Assembly (NCBI GenBank): GCA_050084985.1 | Contig: JBITNC010000001.1 | Location: forward strand, 82,956,001-83,020,000 | Origin: Nageia nagi | Taxonomy: Eukaryota > Pinophyta | Length of the DNA: 64,000 nucleotides | Direction of reading: 5' to 3' | In this document: piece after piece, positions 12,226-24,949 of the stretch | Position numbering within the stretch: position 1 is the stretch's first letter | Layout of the letters: the number at the start of each line of letters is the position of its first letter | The notes under the pieces: model-generated | Database searches by the model: none | The model's input: only the letters and a program-made list of their open reading frames with translations | What the model was told of the DNA's origin: nothing | Made by a program: the position numbers and the translations under genes

Positions 12226-12642
12226 CATCAAAAAGAGACATGAGAAACATGAAATTTTTCTAAGCAATTTGATCATGCAAAATAATGATTTCACTTACCC
12301 TAGGTGAAAAAAGAGCGATACCCTAGTTTCAAGGTTGAAAGTCAACTTATATAATCAAATTTTTTTAAAAAATAGTCATTTTGACTTTTTCATCAACCAA
12401 AATTTGAGCATTGTGGTCCTCCATCACTTTGAGTATTGAAGTGGTTCCAAATTCTTGATTTCTTACCAATTTCTTGCATGGGTTGAGTTTGTACTATTAT
12501 TTTAGTGTTTGGAGCCATTATGTGACTAATTTTGATTCTTTTACCATGGTAGATGATGATTGGAGGACAATTGGCTACCTAATTACTAGAAAATGTGGTC
12601 ACATTACGAAGTTACTATGGTTCCTTTCTTTATGGCCACATG

Positions 12643-12747
12643 GTGAGTTATTTTTGATTGTGCAATTTTGGTTTTTTTTTTTGAATTTTTAATTTTGGAG
12701 TTCTACTTTTCCAGATAGACTCAGCTTTTTATTTTTTTACCTTGTAG
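12643..12747 (+). other. Candidate intron in PMD-like copy 2
   Basis: GTGAGT donor, T-rich tract and TTGTAG acceptor are all intact. It is the counterpart of 420-528. Retention of an intron is compatible with carriage in antisense orientation within the retroelement RNA. Confidence 0.55.
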
Positions 12748-13962
12748 GAGTGTAAGGTCCTCATGAGAGGAGGTCCTATGATAGTAACTAAGCTAGAGAA
12801 AGTATGGATGTGGCCAAGGATCCCTCATATGAATAATATCTTAGATAGGTGTGGTCTTACATATTTAGCTATTATTGGACATATCCAACAAGATTTACCT
12901 ATTGATAGTGCTAGCAAAGCACTAGAATCCTAACTATTACATATTTCACCTACCCTTAGGTGAAATTTCAATGACCTTAATGTATACCATATATAGGGTA
13001 TCCCCATAAGAGAGAATTTGGTGCATCAAAGATAGCTTATAGATAATAATGTCCATGAGAAAGAGGCTCTATGGATCATAGGTGAGGTAGATCATGAATG
13101 GGAGCATTGAGCTACCTATCTTGTAGAGGTGTACCAATTTGCAATACTAGGGCACCATCTTTGGTTATTATATTACAGCTATCATAGTCATGTACATATG
13201 TTTGGACAAGAGCAGTTCAATTTTTTTCTCATATAGTATGGATTATTGGGCAAATTTGTAAGTTAGGGACTTAGTTTGCTTGGGGGAAAGTGGTTTTAGC
13301 CTAGTTTAACAAAGATTTATACAACTTTGTGAGTGTTGACAAGATAAATATCATGATTGCACACAAGGGCATACAATAGGTTTGGGCCTATGAGCACATA
13401 GCTATTGTGTGGTCCATAGGATTACAAAGAGCTTGGAAGGATCCAAGCAACATAGCTCTTGTGTGTTAGACCTCACATACGAATGGATATAGATATCCAC
13501 ATTCTTTAGAGGTTCAAAGGAGGGATATTGATAGATTTCAGGTGGGGGATCTTACTTGGGTGTATTTTTAGGATTTTATATGGCATTTGGATCCACATCA
13601 ACTTGCATGGGTTTAAAAGCATTACTTTCTCTAGAAACAAAGAAAGATTGTGGAGCCCTAGCATCCTAGTCATGTTTTGCAATAATTTGGGATTCAGTAG
13701 GACATCCTACCCATGCCCATAACATACAAGTAGTATTTAGTGGAGAGGGACTTGCTAGTAGGATCATAGATGATTCCTACATGGAGGGGTCCTTGGGAGG
13801 AGCCCCAAGTAATGGATGCAATAGCACATGTGTTCATGGCTCCCAAGGTTGCCCTCGGTTATGCTGCATGGTGGGTAGGAGTGTGCCTAGGTGATATTGG
13901 CATAGGTGAGGATGATAGTAGTGATGAGGTAGCTTCTAGTGAGGGATTGGAGGAGGATGACC

Positions 13963-15952
13963 CCAAGGAAAATGTTAGCAATGAATCCATAGCTAAATGG
14001 TTAAAATTCAAGATTTCAAATTTCAAATTTGGCTATTAAAGTAGGTTTTGCTTCCGACATGTACACCTTTATTTTATTTATTTATTTTATTTATTGGAAA
14101 AAATTGTTGGTATTTAGAACATGTTTGACTTGTTATATGCCCTAAAATTATAAATTAAAAAATATCACCCATATAGTCACCCAATATATATATATACTCA
14201 CCATGTTCAATTAGACGGTTTATGTTTCTATGGTGGATTTGCATGGATCAATATAAAATTAATGGTGGATATTGAATTTCATTAAGTAGGAAGCGAATTC
14301 AAAATTCATGGGCACTCCTATTAAATCATCTATTAAGTTTTGTATTTCACATAGTTAGCTACACCTAAACCATCTCTTTGTGTTTGATTATTTCAATTTG
14401 ATATATGAAAATGTTGGCACAACATCATACATACCCCATTATCATGTTTTTGGATTCATACTTGTTTGTACTTTCCAATTATATGATAGAATTGGTTATG
14501 AATTTGTCTTTTAACCAATTTTTAACATGAAGTATTATACATATGTTCATAGATTTCCATTTTACTCTTGGTTATACATTTGGTATACTTACACATATTT
14601 TGGTAAAATAAAATAAATATAAATATAAATATAAATATACTAATTTATACTATAGATCCATAGATTGTGCATATATATTGTAGAACTTGATTATTATTTA
14701 TGGAAATATATTGAAATAAACTCCTCTAGGTGAGGATGTAGGGAGAGAAGAGCACACAAAGGGTGAGGGTTTCAAAATTTTTTGGTGGTGAATTAGCCTT
14801 GATAGTACGATAAGAGCTTATTGGCAGCATGCTAAAAAGAGCTAATTGGCAATACGCCAAAAAGAGATTGGCAACACACCAACATGTGATGGAATAGGAT
14901 ATTGGTGGCACATCAAGGGTTTTGGGATGCCATAGGATATATTTATGTCCCATGTTATGGCTATGTATTCCCTATTAGTGATGTGTGCAAAATGTGGAAG
15001 AATACATAATGACCTGGGAACTATATGGTAAGATGCATCCAATAGACATAGTTAGTAGGTTGCAAAGAGAGCAACATATATACACAAAATGGATACAATT
15101 ACCATAGGCATGACTTGGCTTGATAGGTGTTGACACTTTTTCATTAAATGAATAACATAAAAAGTCTGATCACACCAATTCATCTCCCCAATACCCTCAT
15201 AGCATTCACCAAATTAGAAGATGTGTAACAAGTTTGATAAATATGATAGATACTTTTTAAAAGTGTGTTATGTGTTTGTGAAAGCCTGGTAGACATATAC
15301 ACATAATGTGGAAGCATGAATAAGGCCCAAGAATTAATTGGAAAAATGCATTCACTAGAGGTTTATAGAGATAGGATGCTAAAGATACTAGAAACCACCA
15401 TTGAGACTCAATGGTACCCTTTGTTCAACTTATAGATCTTAGAGTTAGGGTTTATTTATTTTGGACTATGACTTGGAGTTTTTTATAGTTCAAAGTTTTG
15501 TAGGGATCATTAGGCATATTGATTTCAAATTTTTATAGGGTTAATTTTTTATATTTAATTTTTTATTTAAATTTAAATTTTAAAGTTAAATTTTATATTT
15601 TAACTTTAAATTTTTATATTTAATTTTTTTATTTAAACTTAAAAGTGAGGAGAAGTATTTGTTTAATGGTTTTTGTTTTAGTTAGTTTAATATTTAAAAA
15701 CAATTATTAGATATACATAAATATATGTCTTTTATTATCCTTAAAAAGTTTGTAGGATCTAATATTTATCAAAATTTGTTTACATAAGAAAATAAAATAT
15801 ATCATTTAAGTATTTTAATTAATTGCTCCTTTTTTTTAACAAGTATAACACAATTCAAAATTAATCACCTTGTTTTCTAATATATTTCAAGATTGATCAT
15901 CCTTTTATTAAAATTCACTTTTAAGGGGGGGGGGGTATTTAAATTTTCCCTA
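13963..15952. mobile_element. 1.99-kb insertion in PMD copy 2 with 7-bp target duplication
   Basis: Copy 1 is continuous at this site (near 1720), whereas copy 2 is interrupted. GATGACC is present at 13956-13962 and again at 15953-15959, immediately flanking the extra sequence. The insert ends look weakly inverted: AAGGAAAAT at the left, and AGGGAAAAT read inward from the right. No transposase is recognisable. It includes an AT-rich hairpin near 15585-15625 and an 11-G run at 15925-15935. Terminal GGAAAAT-type ends and a long duplication recall Mutator-like elements, but the class is uncertain. Confidence 0.6.
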
Positions 15953-16599
15953 GATGACCTTTATTAGATTAATAATTTGATCCATGATGTACCTTCCTAG
16001 GAGGGTGAGGGAGTAGGGGGTTTACCCATTCTTGTCGTAGCTATCCCAGTACCAGGTAAAATGCTAAGTCAGCTTATTGGTTTTCATGTTTAATGTATAA
16101 TTAGAAACTGAGTAATCTAATTTTTTTTGTGCAATAAGAGTTGCAAATGCTAGGATTACCTCTTTAGAGGTAGAGGTAGCAAGATTATAACCTTTGGAGG
16201 TTGAGATTACTAGGTTGTGACCCATGGAGGCCCAACTCATAACACTGCAAGCCATTTTGATGGATAAGGATGCACAAATTGCCACATTGGAGTAATATAT
16301 GAAGAGATTGTAGGAGCCCTTAACTATGCCTCCACCAAATTAGCAATGGTCCTTTAGCCAAGGTTAGATCGATAATATCGAGACCAATGATAAAGATATC
16401 ATTACTTTAAAGGTGAAGTATGGTCAAGCAAAGACCCTTTTGTAGAGCCATGATTTATCATTGAGTGGCCAAACATCATCCTTAGAGGCTAATGGTAGCA
16501 GTAGTTGTAGGGTTAGGCCTAGGCTAGATATGATTCAAAGTGGTGGGAGTACCCACCCAGGATTGTAGGGCTAAGGTCCATTTTATACCATTTGCATCA

Positions 16600-17500
16600 T
16601 TTTTGACAATTATATATATATATTATAGTTTTTTTTTGGACTCAAAGACTTGTGCCAATGCAATAGTTTCTAGTTTGTTACTTGTTATGAATGGTTTTAT
16701 ATTTCTATTGCTAATTGCTTAATACTAAAGACACATGAGTTTGCAATCTACTTCATGAGCCTAATAATGCAGTTTTAGCCTAATACATATAATAAGGGAA
16801 ATGAACCTATTATGAATCCTTCACTCATAAACATGGAACAAGCAATCACAATGAAATATATATGTAATATGATCAATAATGATACCAAACAACCTAACCT
16901 AAGTGAATCAAATTACATAGTACCAAAGGGATCCAAATGAAAAAGTGCAAGTTTCTTCTAGTAGATGATATGACATCTAGCCTAATACCAATTCATTATG
17001 TTCAACAATGTGTCTAGAATTTGGAAATACTATCCTTGAAGATTCTATCCTAGGAAATGCACATTGTTAGCAATGTAAAACATGCCTTACACACCATTGG
17101 TGGCATATTTAGAAATGACCTAGGCCAGGTAGAAAAGGAAAAACATAATAACACACAAAAATAGGATAGAGAACACATTGTACACATGTAAAAAAACTAC
17201 TTAAAATGCATGAAAATGCAAAAATATCTTACCTAAATAATATACACTATCTGCAAAGATGAGGAAACTTAAGCAATTACTTTATGTACCTAGGAAGAGT
17301 TTTCTACCCAAATACACTTCACATAGGCAAAGACAAAAAGAGACACCTTTGGTTAAGTAATTTCCACATCATTGGCATTGTGCAAATAGTGTTGGATGCC
17401 ATAAATAATGCTAATTTTAAATCCATTTCCAATTCTTTTGTGAGGAAAATGTTTGTATCCATGATTGTTAGAAAATTAATGACATAATTTATTGGAAACA
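16600..17500. other. R3 spacer between PMD segment and gag
   Basis: No gene seen. It aligns with 2331-3379 of R1. A minus-strand open stretch (17501-17319) has no recognisable domain. Confidence 0.55.
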
Positions 17501-17559
17501 CTCATTGTACTGATACAACCTCTTGGTTGTGAAGTAGGTATAGTATTAGTGAAGATCCC

Positions 17560-19735
17560 TAGTTGTTTGTTATCAGGGTGTATAGGTCCTACTTGCTTAG
17601 TTGGCTTAGCATCCATCTTGATAGCTCCCTTATCAATGAAATCCTATATAATATGCTTTAGAGACATACAACTATGTGTTATATGTCTAATTACCCTATG
17701 ATAATTACAAAATTCTTCATAGTAAAAATGCTCAGGCATACCATTAGGGAACTTAGGCTCAATAATAGGAGGCAACTCAATAAGTTCTTCATCCTAAAAA
17801 ATATTAAGAATATTATCAAAAGTATCAATCAAAGGAGTAAAATATCACTTAAATTTAGGGGTGGATTTGCATTTATGAGTAACATTGTTTGCTTCAATCT
17901 TACTTGTATTTTTAGGGATTGATTTCTAATGATGAGTGTTATCATTGTTCTTCATAGCATACAATTTTTTGATACATGGATCTTTCTTGATAACTATGTC
18001 TATAATATATCCTAGTGACATATCATGGTTAGGGATGAGGAATAGTTTATATATATGCAAGATACCATTTGCAAAAGCATATTTTAGATCTTGTTCAGGC
18101 ATAGTGATTTTATGAGCCCTTTGTTTCCATACTTTTACAAAGTCCTTGAGAGATTGATTAGGCAATTGATTAATTTTATACAAATACTTAAAATAGAATT
18201 TCTTAGCAATATTATACCTAAAGTTTTACAAGAATAAATGAATCAAATCTTTATACCTATAAATGATATTTTCAAGAAGCTAAAAATACCATTTTAGAGC
18301 ATCATCTTTTAAACTATGAGAGAATAATTTAGCTAACAAGTCACTATCATGCATATATTCAATAGTTTCTTCTTAGAACTTCCTAACATGAATCTTAGGA
18401 TCTTGAATACCATAAAATTTAGTAAAATTGATACTCTTTTTTCTAGGAATGATCTTAGCAATAATTCTATCAGTTAGAGGCCTTTTGAGACAAGATAAGA
18501 AATCATCTTCATCAACCAAGATATTTTGAGGTTCTAAATTGCTAATATTGGTTGAGTTAAATTTTGGGGATGGTGGTGGGACTTGAGGTGGGATATGAGA
18601 TGGAATATGAGGTTCGCTATGAGGTGGGATATGAGGTTTATCTTGTGTCTTTTTAAGTTCAACCTCCTTCAAGGCAACAAGTGGACCTATGTGGTTAATC
18701 CTCTCATGCTCTAACTTATCCAAAATTTTAGCTAGTATTTCTAACTATTGTTGCGAAGGTTCTTTATACCAATTGGTAGTATCTTGAAGTTCAATAAGGA
18801 TACTAGTTTTTATGTGATGTTCTTCTATAGTCCAATTAGGTTGTAAGTTGTAAGCCTCATTAACCATTTTATTTAATTATTGGTTGATAAGAATTTTAGG
18901 ATATTCTTCTTGTACAATATTCTTATCTTTAGGATTTTTACCTTTTTTGAAGTGATTAGGCTTGAGGATAAGGTGGATATAGTATTCATTAGATTCATCA
19001 TGTAGATCATCCTTTTGATCATAATCATCATTAATATTCTCCTCTAGTGATTATTCATCCTCTGCATTGGTCTCTAGAATTGAGTTTATCTTAATTATTT
19101 CTACATTATTGGTAGCATGGTCACAATCTAGTATGTTGCTAGCAACATTCCCTTTATTGGAAATCTTCTCAAGCTTCTTGCTACTTGTTACCTCATATGA
19201 AAATAGTCTATCCTCTAAATTTGAGTCAATATAATGTTCATCAATCAATTCATAATTAGTCAAAATATTAATAAACAAAAGGAGCATTATTTGTGATATA
19301 ATATTCTAATCTTTTTCTATCAGAGAAGATCTCTTGAATAGATCAAGCATAACAAGGGATCCTATCTAATTTAAGGATTTTATCTTCATTATCTACACTA
19401 TTAGAGTGATTTTCTAGGTTTTCAAACTCAAAAGGATCAATGGTAGCATATCTCCTAGGAGTTTCATTGATGATACAAATTTTCTTGCTAGAGTGTGAGG
19501 ATTTAGTGTCACTATGAGCATTAGGAAGAGGTATTTGGATAGATAAATTAGGGTTTTTTTGAACACTCCTCCTAACATCAATAAATTGTACTTTTAATTT
19601 GGAAACTTTAGGATTTTTCATATTAAGGTCCATCTTTGGGATATAGAAAGAACAAACCCTAGTTTTATCATTCTCTTTGGTTACTATTCGAAGAGCTTCA
19701 TCTAAAGGAATGAATAGTAACAAAAATGGATTCAT
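17560..19735 (-). pseudogene. gag of R3 (broken)
   Basis: This is a long minus-strand Gag with several stops and frameshifts. The N-terminal open piece (19735-19343) starts at an ATG and has no named domain. A helix-prone region near 18860-18700 leads into a proline-rich stretch (HIPPHSEPHIPSHIPPQ) and then RKKSINFTKFYGIQDPK. The gag domain continues with QLPNQSLKDFVKVW and RAHKITMPEQDL (18183-17926). The C-terminal part encodes HFYYEEFCNYHR, then an H-x-T-x-N-C and SLKHII. This is a single knuckle-like motif also found in R1. It would coat element RNA in the cytoplasm. No protease follows. Confidence 0.72.
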
Positions 19736-19788
19736 GACTTCTCAAAAGAAATTTTCCCTAGATGCATAACTAGGTGTGTAAGAATATT

Positions 19789-19798
19789 GGGTTCACCA
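19789..19798 (-). promoter_or_regulatory. Candidate primer-binding site of R3
   Basis: Minus-strand TGGTGAACCC starts three bases after the LTR-d end. It matches the equivalent positions in R1, R2 and the nested plus-strand element. Confidence 0.45.
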
Positions 19799-19801
19799 AA
19801 A

Positions 19802-20102
19802 TGTAACCTAAAATAATGTCATTAATTATTTATGGGGGTTAATTAATGCACTATTGGTCTAATTTGCTTTATTGATATATATCTAAAATATGACAAAGAT
19901 GTTTAACTAGCATACATATTCATTTTATCCTAATTGCATATTCAATCAATTAATAGCATCATACATCATAAATAAACATGCATTCATACATTAACATACC
20001 ATTAGCATCCTAAATGGGGTATGCTACTAATGATGTGGAATAAGTAAAATTGGAAGAGTAGCAAGAAATATAGGATGCTCAAATGATCAAGTAATAATAA
20101 AT
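19802..20102 (-). repeat. LTR-d, truncated 5' LTR of R3
   Basis: It aligns with the first 300 bp of LTR-b (plus coordinates) with scattered differences, and homology stops near 20102. The missing part would have contained the LTR promoter. The break adjoins an unrelated gag remnant. Confidence 0.75.
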
Positions 20103-20335
20103 GAGCCTTTTTGCTATTGTTTTAGAGAGCCTTTTATAGATAATTTAGGAGGTTATGGTTTAGTTATGTGAGGTGGAAGATGATTTTTATTTTGCTTATT
20201 ATTTATCATGCCATTTTGTCTCCCTTGTATCTTTTGTGCTCTTGTAGCAACATTGATCATGCCTATGAAATTTGAATCATCTTGGCTCCATTTATGTTTT
20301 TCACTTGAATGTAATGAAATGCTATTAGCTAGATG

Positions 20336-22749
20336 TTATGGAAGTGGATTTTGGTAAATTCCAAAATTTTGTTTAGGAATTGCAACAAGACTATGCACCT
20401 CTAACTTCCCATTATCAATTAAGTCTTGGACTATGTTTTTTAAGGTTTGATATTTATTTGTATCATAACCTTTCTGATGATGAAAATGACAAAATTCTTC
20501 TTCAGTATACCATTTGCTTTCCTTACTTATAGGGTTTTCTTGCCTTATTTCAAGCAAAGTAATTATTTTATGATCACATAATTTTCTCAAAATATCACAA
20601 AGAGGTCTTGATAGAGGTGTATATTTTCTTCTAGGCTTAAAATCTCTTTTGATCTTTTGAGATGATGATTTTTCCACATCTTTTACAATTAAAACTTTAT
20701 TTATCGATAATTATTTATTTTCTTGTTTTGTTTGATTTTTATTCTTAATATAACCTTCTTGATTCTTATTATTTATCTCTCCATCTTGGATTTTAACTCT
20801 TTCAATAATGATTGCTTGAGAGATAGCTTCTTCAAAGGTGTAATGTTGTTGAATCAATAATGTACTAGCAATAGATCTTAAGCAACTTTGACTGAATAAC
20901 TTGACTAGTTAATCTTAATGTAAAGTGTAAAGTATACTCATAAACACCACCCTCCATCATCCAATGAAATATGTAACAAATTCATATAAAAATTATTGTA
21001 ATATTGTGAGATCAGTGATGGAGGTCTTATCTTTGATGTTGATTTTGAAATGTTCTAGAAATACATTTTCTAACTGAAAGTATGAAATGATACTATGTTT
21101 TGGTAAGTTGTTGTACCAATCCATTGGTTTTATAAAAAGGATAATGGAAAAGATACATAACATTAATGCATCATCATTAGAAATCAAGTAACTTGAATAT
21201 TTGAATTTCCTCAAATGTTCCTTAGGATCTTCTTTTCCTTTAAATGGTTCATTTTTTGGTATTTCAAACTTATAAGGAATTTATTTCTTTGGAACACTAG
21301 GATGAATTGGTTCATTAAAAATTGTCTAATAAGATATTTTTTTATTTATCTTGCATAGATAACCTTGTTTGTACTTATTTTAATCATTTGTATAAATCAT
21401 CATCCTTTTTTGTTATCTTCTCCATTGGTTGATTATGTGAATAGTCAAGATATTATTCATATCTTGGATATGCTTTTTATTTAGGATATTTTACTTCTTC
21501 ATATCCTTGACCAAGTTCATATCAATGTTATAAGGGAATACTTGCCTCATAATAACCTTCACTATATGGTGGTGGAGGTTGACAAGGTGGTCTAGAAGGT
21601 AACTGATATCCTTGTTTCGTATCTTATGGTGGAGGGAGATGATATCTTTGAAGTTCATATTGTTACTTTTTGAATGATATTTCTTTCTTTTTAGATAAGT
21701 AGGGGATTGATATCTATACACTCCATGATTTTGAGGAGATAATGATTATGCCCTAGATGGTGGTTTACTACTCACCTTAAAATCTTGACCAATTGTAACT
21801 TGACCTTGGTGTTGAATATTTGGCATATTCATATTTTGAGGTATATTAGTAACCAATTGAGTTTGTACATGGTAATGATGTTTAATAATTAGTGTATTCC
21901 TATTTTGAAGTATATTAGGCACTGATTAGGCTTGCACCTAATGGTGTTTGGTAAATTTTATTGGTTTCCCTACTTGTTGACTAGAATGACCCAATACTTG
22001 TTGTTGTTGTTCCATATTTTGTTGTTGTACAATCTCTTGTTGATGCATATTTATTTGAGGTGTAGGTTCTTTTTTACAAGGATAGGGAGGTATTTCTTGC
22101 AACTTGAACCTTGGTAACTTTGGCTAAATTAGTTTTACTTGTGTGATTTGTTGAATTCTTACCAAAGGAGATGGGGTATTTGATCTTAATATATTATAAG
22201 GATTATCATATACCTTAAAGGTATTTATTATTTGGGGTATAGGAGTTGTTGTATGTATAGATATCCTATCATCAAAATATTCCATTTTTATTAATATTGT
22301 AGAGGGTGAATAATATTCTCTTCTTAAGTAAGATTGAACTAAATTCCCATATGGCAAGTATCATGTAACATGATGAAACTTAGGCCTAAAAGGACCCCTT
22401 TTGAATTATTGTATTAGTTGATTGTTCTCTTGAAGGAGATGCCTTTGTTTCTTCATCATTAGGTGGTTCCTTCACTATTTATAGTGTATCTTCTCTCAAA
22501 TGTATTCCATATGGAGAAAGACTTTGTATATGAGGTGAAGATGGAGGTATCCTTAGTTGTGTTATATGTTGTATAACATATTATAAATAATTGTCAAAAG
22601 CATCTACTTGTACCTTAGGGTTTTCATCTTGAGGTGTTTCTTTTGTAGAAATAGCCCAAATAAATCTAAGGTCTCCTTTTTGTTCTAAGTCATATTCATC
22701 TTGAGGCTCTTATTCTTGAAAAGCTCTTTGAAAATGAGTTTGAACCATT
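20336..22749 (-). pseudogene. gag of another Tat-like element (R4), broken
   Basis: The minus-strand frame begins at an ATG near 22749 (MVQTHFQRAF...) and meets a stop within a dozen codons. 21721-21491 is basic and tyrosine-rich. 21214-20993 has MDWYNNLPKHSI followed by FLEHFKI, a good match to the retrotransposon gag domain. 20677-20336 has FTPLSRPL-like RKYTPLSRPLCDIL, then EEFCHFHHQKGYDTNKYQTLK and IVQDLIDNGKL. This is the usual Tat/Ogre Gag C-terminus, where C-x-F/Y-H-x3-G-H-x-T and LK-x-x-I-QDLID-G occur. Its second cysteine and one histidine are replaced by tyrosine. No pol is adjacent. The element is cut off at its 3' side by R3. Confidence 0.7.
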
Positions 22750-22930
22750 ATTTATGTTATATATTTTATATATTTTTAATAAGTAATAAGAAACATACAA
22801 AACATCATATATATCAATTATTTTTTATCTTTTTTTATTTTATGTTGACAAGAAGATAATTTAATGCACAAACATCTTATATGAGCATTTATTTTTTACT
22901 ATGTGTTTACCTTCTTTATGTATATATATA

Positions 22931-22969
<39 letters not shown>

Positions 22970-24001
22970 CTTATCTTTATTATGTGAACGATAGGAATTG
23001 TGTGTTTTATTCTTCTTAGTTTTCCTAACCTTGTTTTGTCTAGTCAGGTATTTAATCAAGGTAGGCTAGTAATCCTAAGAGTCTAACTATGGTTAAGTCA
23101 TGACTTGGTATTTAAAATGGTCCTCTTAGTGCAATGGGGATTAGAGAATGCTATTTATATCTATCTTGGTGATTAAATCCAAGTATAGTCCCTTTTTTAT
23201 AGTCATCCGAGGGGAAGTAACGACTTCTAACATATGAACCTAGTTTTCATATCCAAGTTTTGGATATAAGGCTTATTGTATTTTGTTAGTGAATGCATAA
23301 GAATGTAAGAATCAATGGATGGTAATAATATCCAACTCATTGATGTTCATTTTATAAGACTTAATGATCATGTAATTAATAAACCAAAATACATATGAAT
23401 GCAAACTCTAACCCTCCCAATCATACATGTCCATTAATTAGACATTCTAATATGATTCAAATAATGTTTTAATTATTATGTGTTAATCAAATTAACCCAT
23501 GAAATTCAACACCAAATTAATGAGGTTATTTTACTCTTCCAGATGTGGAAGCAATGATCTCTACCCAATAAATAAGTAAATTTAAACCTTAAATCTTAAT
23601 TAATGATATTATTAAATGCATTTCTATATTTAACAATATCCATCCTTTCTTGAATGCAATTTGATCAAAGGGATCATATACAGAAGGTTCATTCATGTTT
23701 TCATCTTAGATTCCTACATTGTGCTTGTTGTATTAACAAAAATTAGGGATCTTACCTTTGTTTAACAAATGCTAGCATTCTATTCCAATCATTGGTGTCC
23801 CAAGCCAATCATTAACATCTTCTATCAAATTGCTATCGATTCTATAAATAATCATAAAAAGGAATAGAACAACCAAAAAATGTTAATCAAAAGCTAAAAC
23901 CACAAGATACAAAATAAACATAAGATTGTAAAAAGAACCAAGAACCCCTTGTGCTCAATCACTGCTTGTTAGTATGAAGGGACTTCCTTCTAGTGTCAAA
24001 A
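22750..24001 (-). other. R4 5' leader, noncoding
   Basis: No gene seen between the gag start and LTR-e. It contains a (TA)n tract at 22921-22963 and AT-rich sequence. Confidence 0.5.
22921..22963. repeat. (TA)n microsatellite
   Basis: Alternating TA for about 43 bp, interrupted once by TTA. Confidence 0.95.
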
Positions 24002-24911
24002 TGTTGACCCAAAAAGGTAACCAATTAGAAAATAATATAAATACATATTAAATACCAATAAGTATTTTATTACTCTCTTGAGTGACCTCAAATGTTACAA
24101 AATTAATCACTAGATTTGTAGCCTTGCTTAAAGGGCCTTTACAAAATTATTTTTTAGAGCTTCCTTGGGCTTTAATAGAGTCATCGATGATTAGGATGTA
24201 GTCATTGGCATCTAGCTTCAATCATTGGTGTTCAAGCTCAATCACTATCATTTCTGATAGTGGAGTTGACTCTGAATGAATCTTCTCTTTTGCTTCATTT
24301 CATCTTTAATTTTTAATTTTTGCTAGTTCTTGATGTAATTTTCCTTCAACACTCTTTGTATTAGCACATGTGGACCCTGCACACATGCCTAAAATAACAA
24401 ATCAAGCATACCTATTCACATAAAAGGCATCATATATTGAATCAAAAATACATGAATGAGTATATAATAGAAGTACTTAACTCTTCAAAAGCTTTAAATG
24501 AAATCCTATTGAGTAATTTTACTTCAATTAGGTCCCTTCCTTCATTAACAAATATTTAATTTATAGCCTTTTGAGTTTGTTTAATTTTCAAAGGGCTAAC
24601 AACTTGACTAAAAAAGTCATCCAAGTATAGAATATCCATGATTTTATTCGTGCAACTGCCAAACCAACAATAACTCACTCATAACCAAATAATTTTTGTG
24701 AACAAATTAGTTCAAGAACGTATTTATTTTTGGTCTAACTAAGTATTGGGTCATTGAAAATTGGGTATAGGATGCTGATGATTGGTTTGAGTCTCTAGCG
24801 ATAAGGGTGAATTACTAGTGATTTGTCATTTAGTATAACTTTTATAATACATGTTAATTTTAATCCCTTTCCATTTGATTTTCAAATGAGGGTCATTTTT
24901 GGGTGTCTACA
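24002..24911 (-). repeat. LTR-e (about 910 bp), 5' LTR of R4
   Basis: In minus orientation it starts TGTAGACACCC and ends GGGTCAACA, with TG...CA ends. The start is shared with the LTR-a family but the interior differs. It sits at the right distance upstream of the R4 gag. The right flank does not show a purine tract, so it is not a shared LTR here. Confidence 0.6.
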
Positions 24912-24949
24912 TTATTAGTTATTTTATTATCCTCTTTTCATATTATTTA

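Larger units (their letters stand above)
12474..16560 (+). pseudogene. PMD-like gene fragment, copy 2, antisense inside R3, interrupted
   Basis: This is a better preserved start than copy 1. An open stretch from 12474 encodes a segment including TIGYLITRKCGHITKLLWFL and ends at a GTGAGT donor. Intron 12643-12747 ends TTGTAG. The next exon encodes MRGGPMIVTKLEKV, WPRIPHMNNIL and RCGLTYL, then a broken PMD core. 13528-14039 holds open pieces including SITFSRNKERLWSP. The gene is split at 13962/15953 by an insertion. Downstream, a second intron candidate (16056-16137) has an intact GT donor, while its acceptor AG has mutated. A coiled-coil-like tail follows. Multiple stops make it non-functional. 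Copy 1 is the closest relative in the window. Confidence 0.55.
9545..20102 (-). mobile_element. R3: non-autonomous LTR element with antisense PMD-like gene
   Basis: Minus-strand order: truncated 5' LTR-d (20102 to 19802), primer-binding-like site, gag (19735 to 17560), spacer, PMD-like gene in opposite sense (12474-16560), 3' UTR with tandem repeats (12225 to 10251), polypurine tract, 3' LTR-b. Total is about 10.6 kb including a 1.99-kb later insertion. No pol motif is present, so mobility would have needed enzymes from another element. LTR-b and LTR-d look about nine-tenths identical by eye, so the insertion is old. Confidence 0.7.

Noticed and set aside
14726-15042. Two overlapping minus-strand open frames inside the 1.99-kb insertion
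   Set aside because: No recognisable motif. They overlap each other in different frames, and the sequence there is locally repetitive (GGCAACAC/GGCAGCATG-type phrases).
13963-15952. Helitron as the class of the insertion
   Set aside because: No TC start, CTRR end or terminal hairpin, and a target duplication is present.
16620-17500. Hidden protease or RT of R3 between gag and the PMD segment
   Set aside because: Six-frame reading by eye gave no LLGRPWL, YVDD or similar motif in either R1 or R3.
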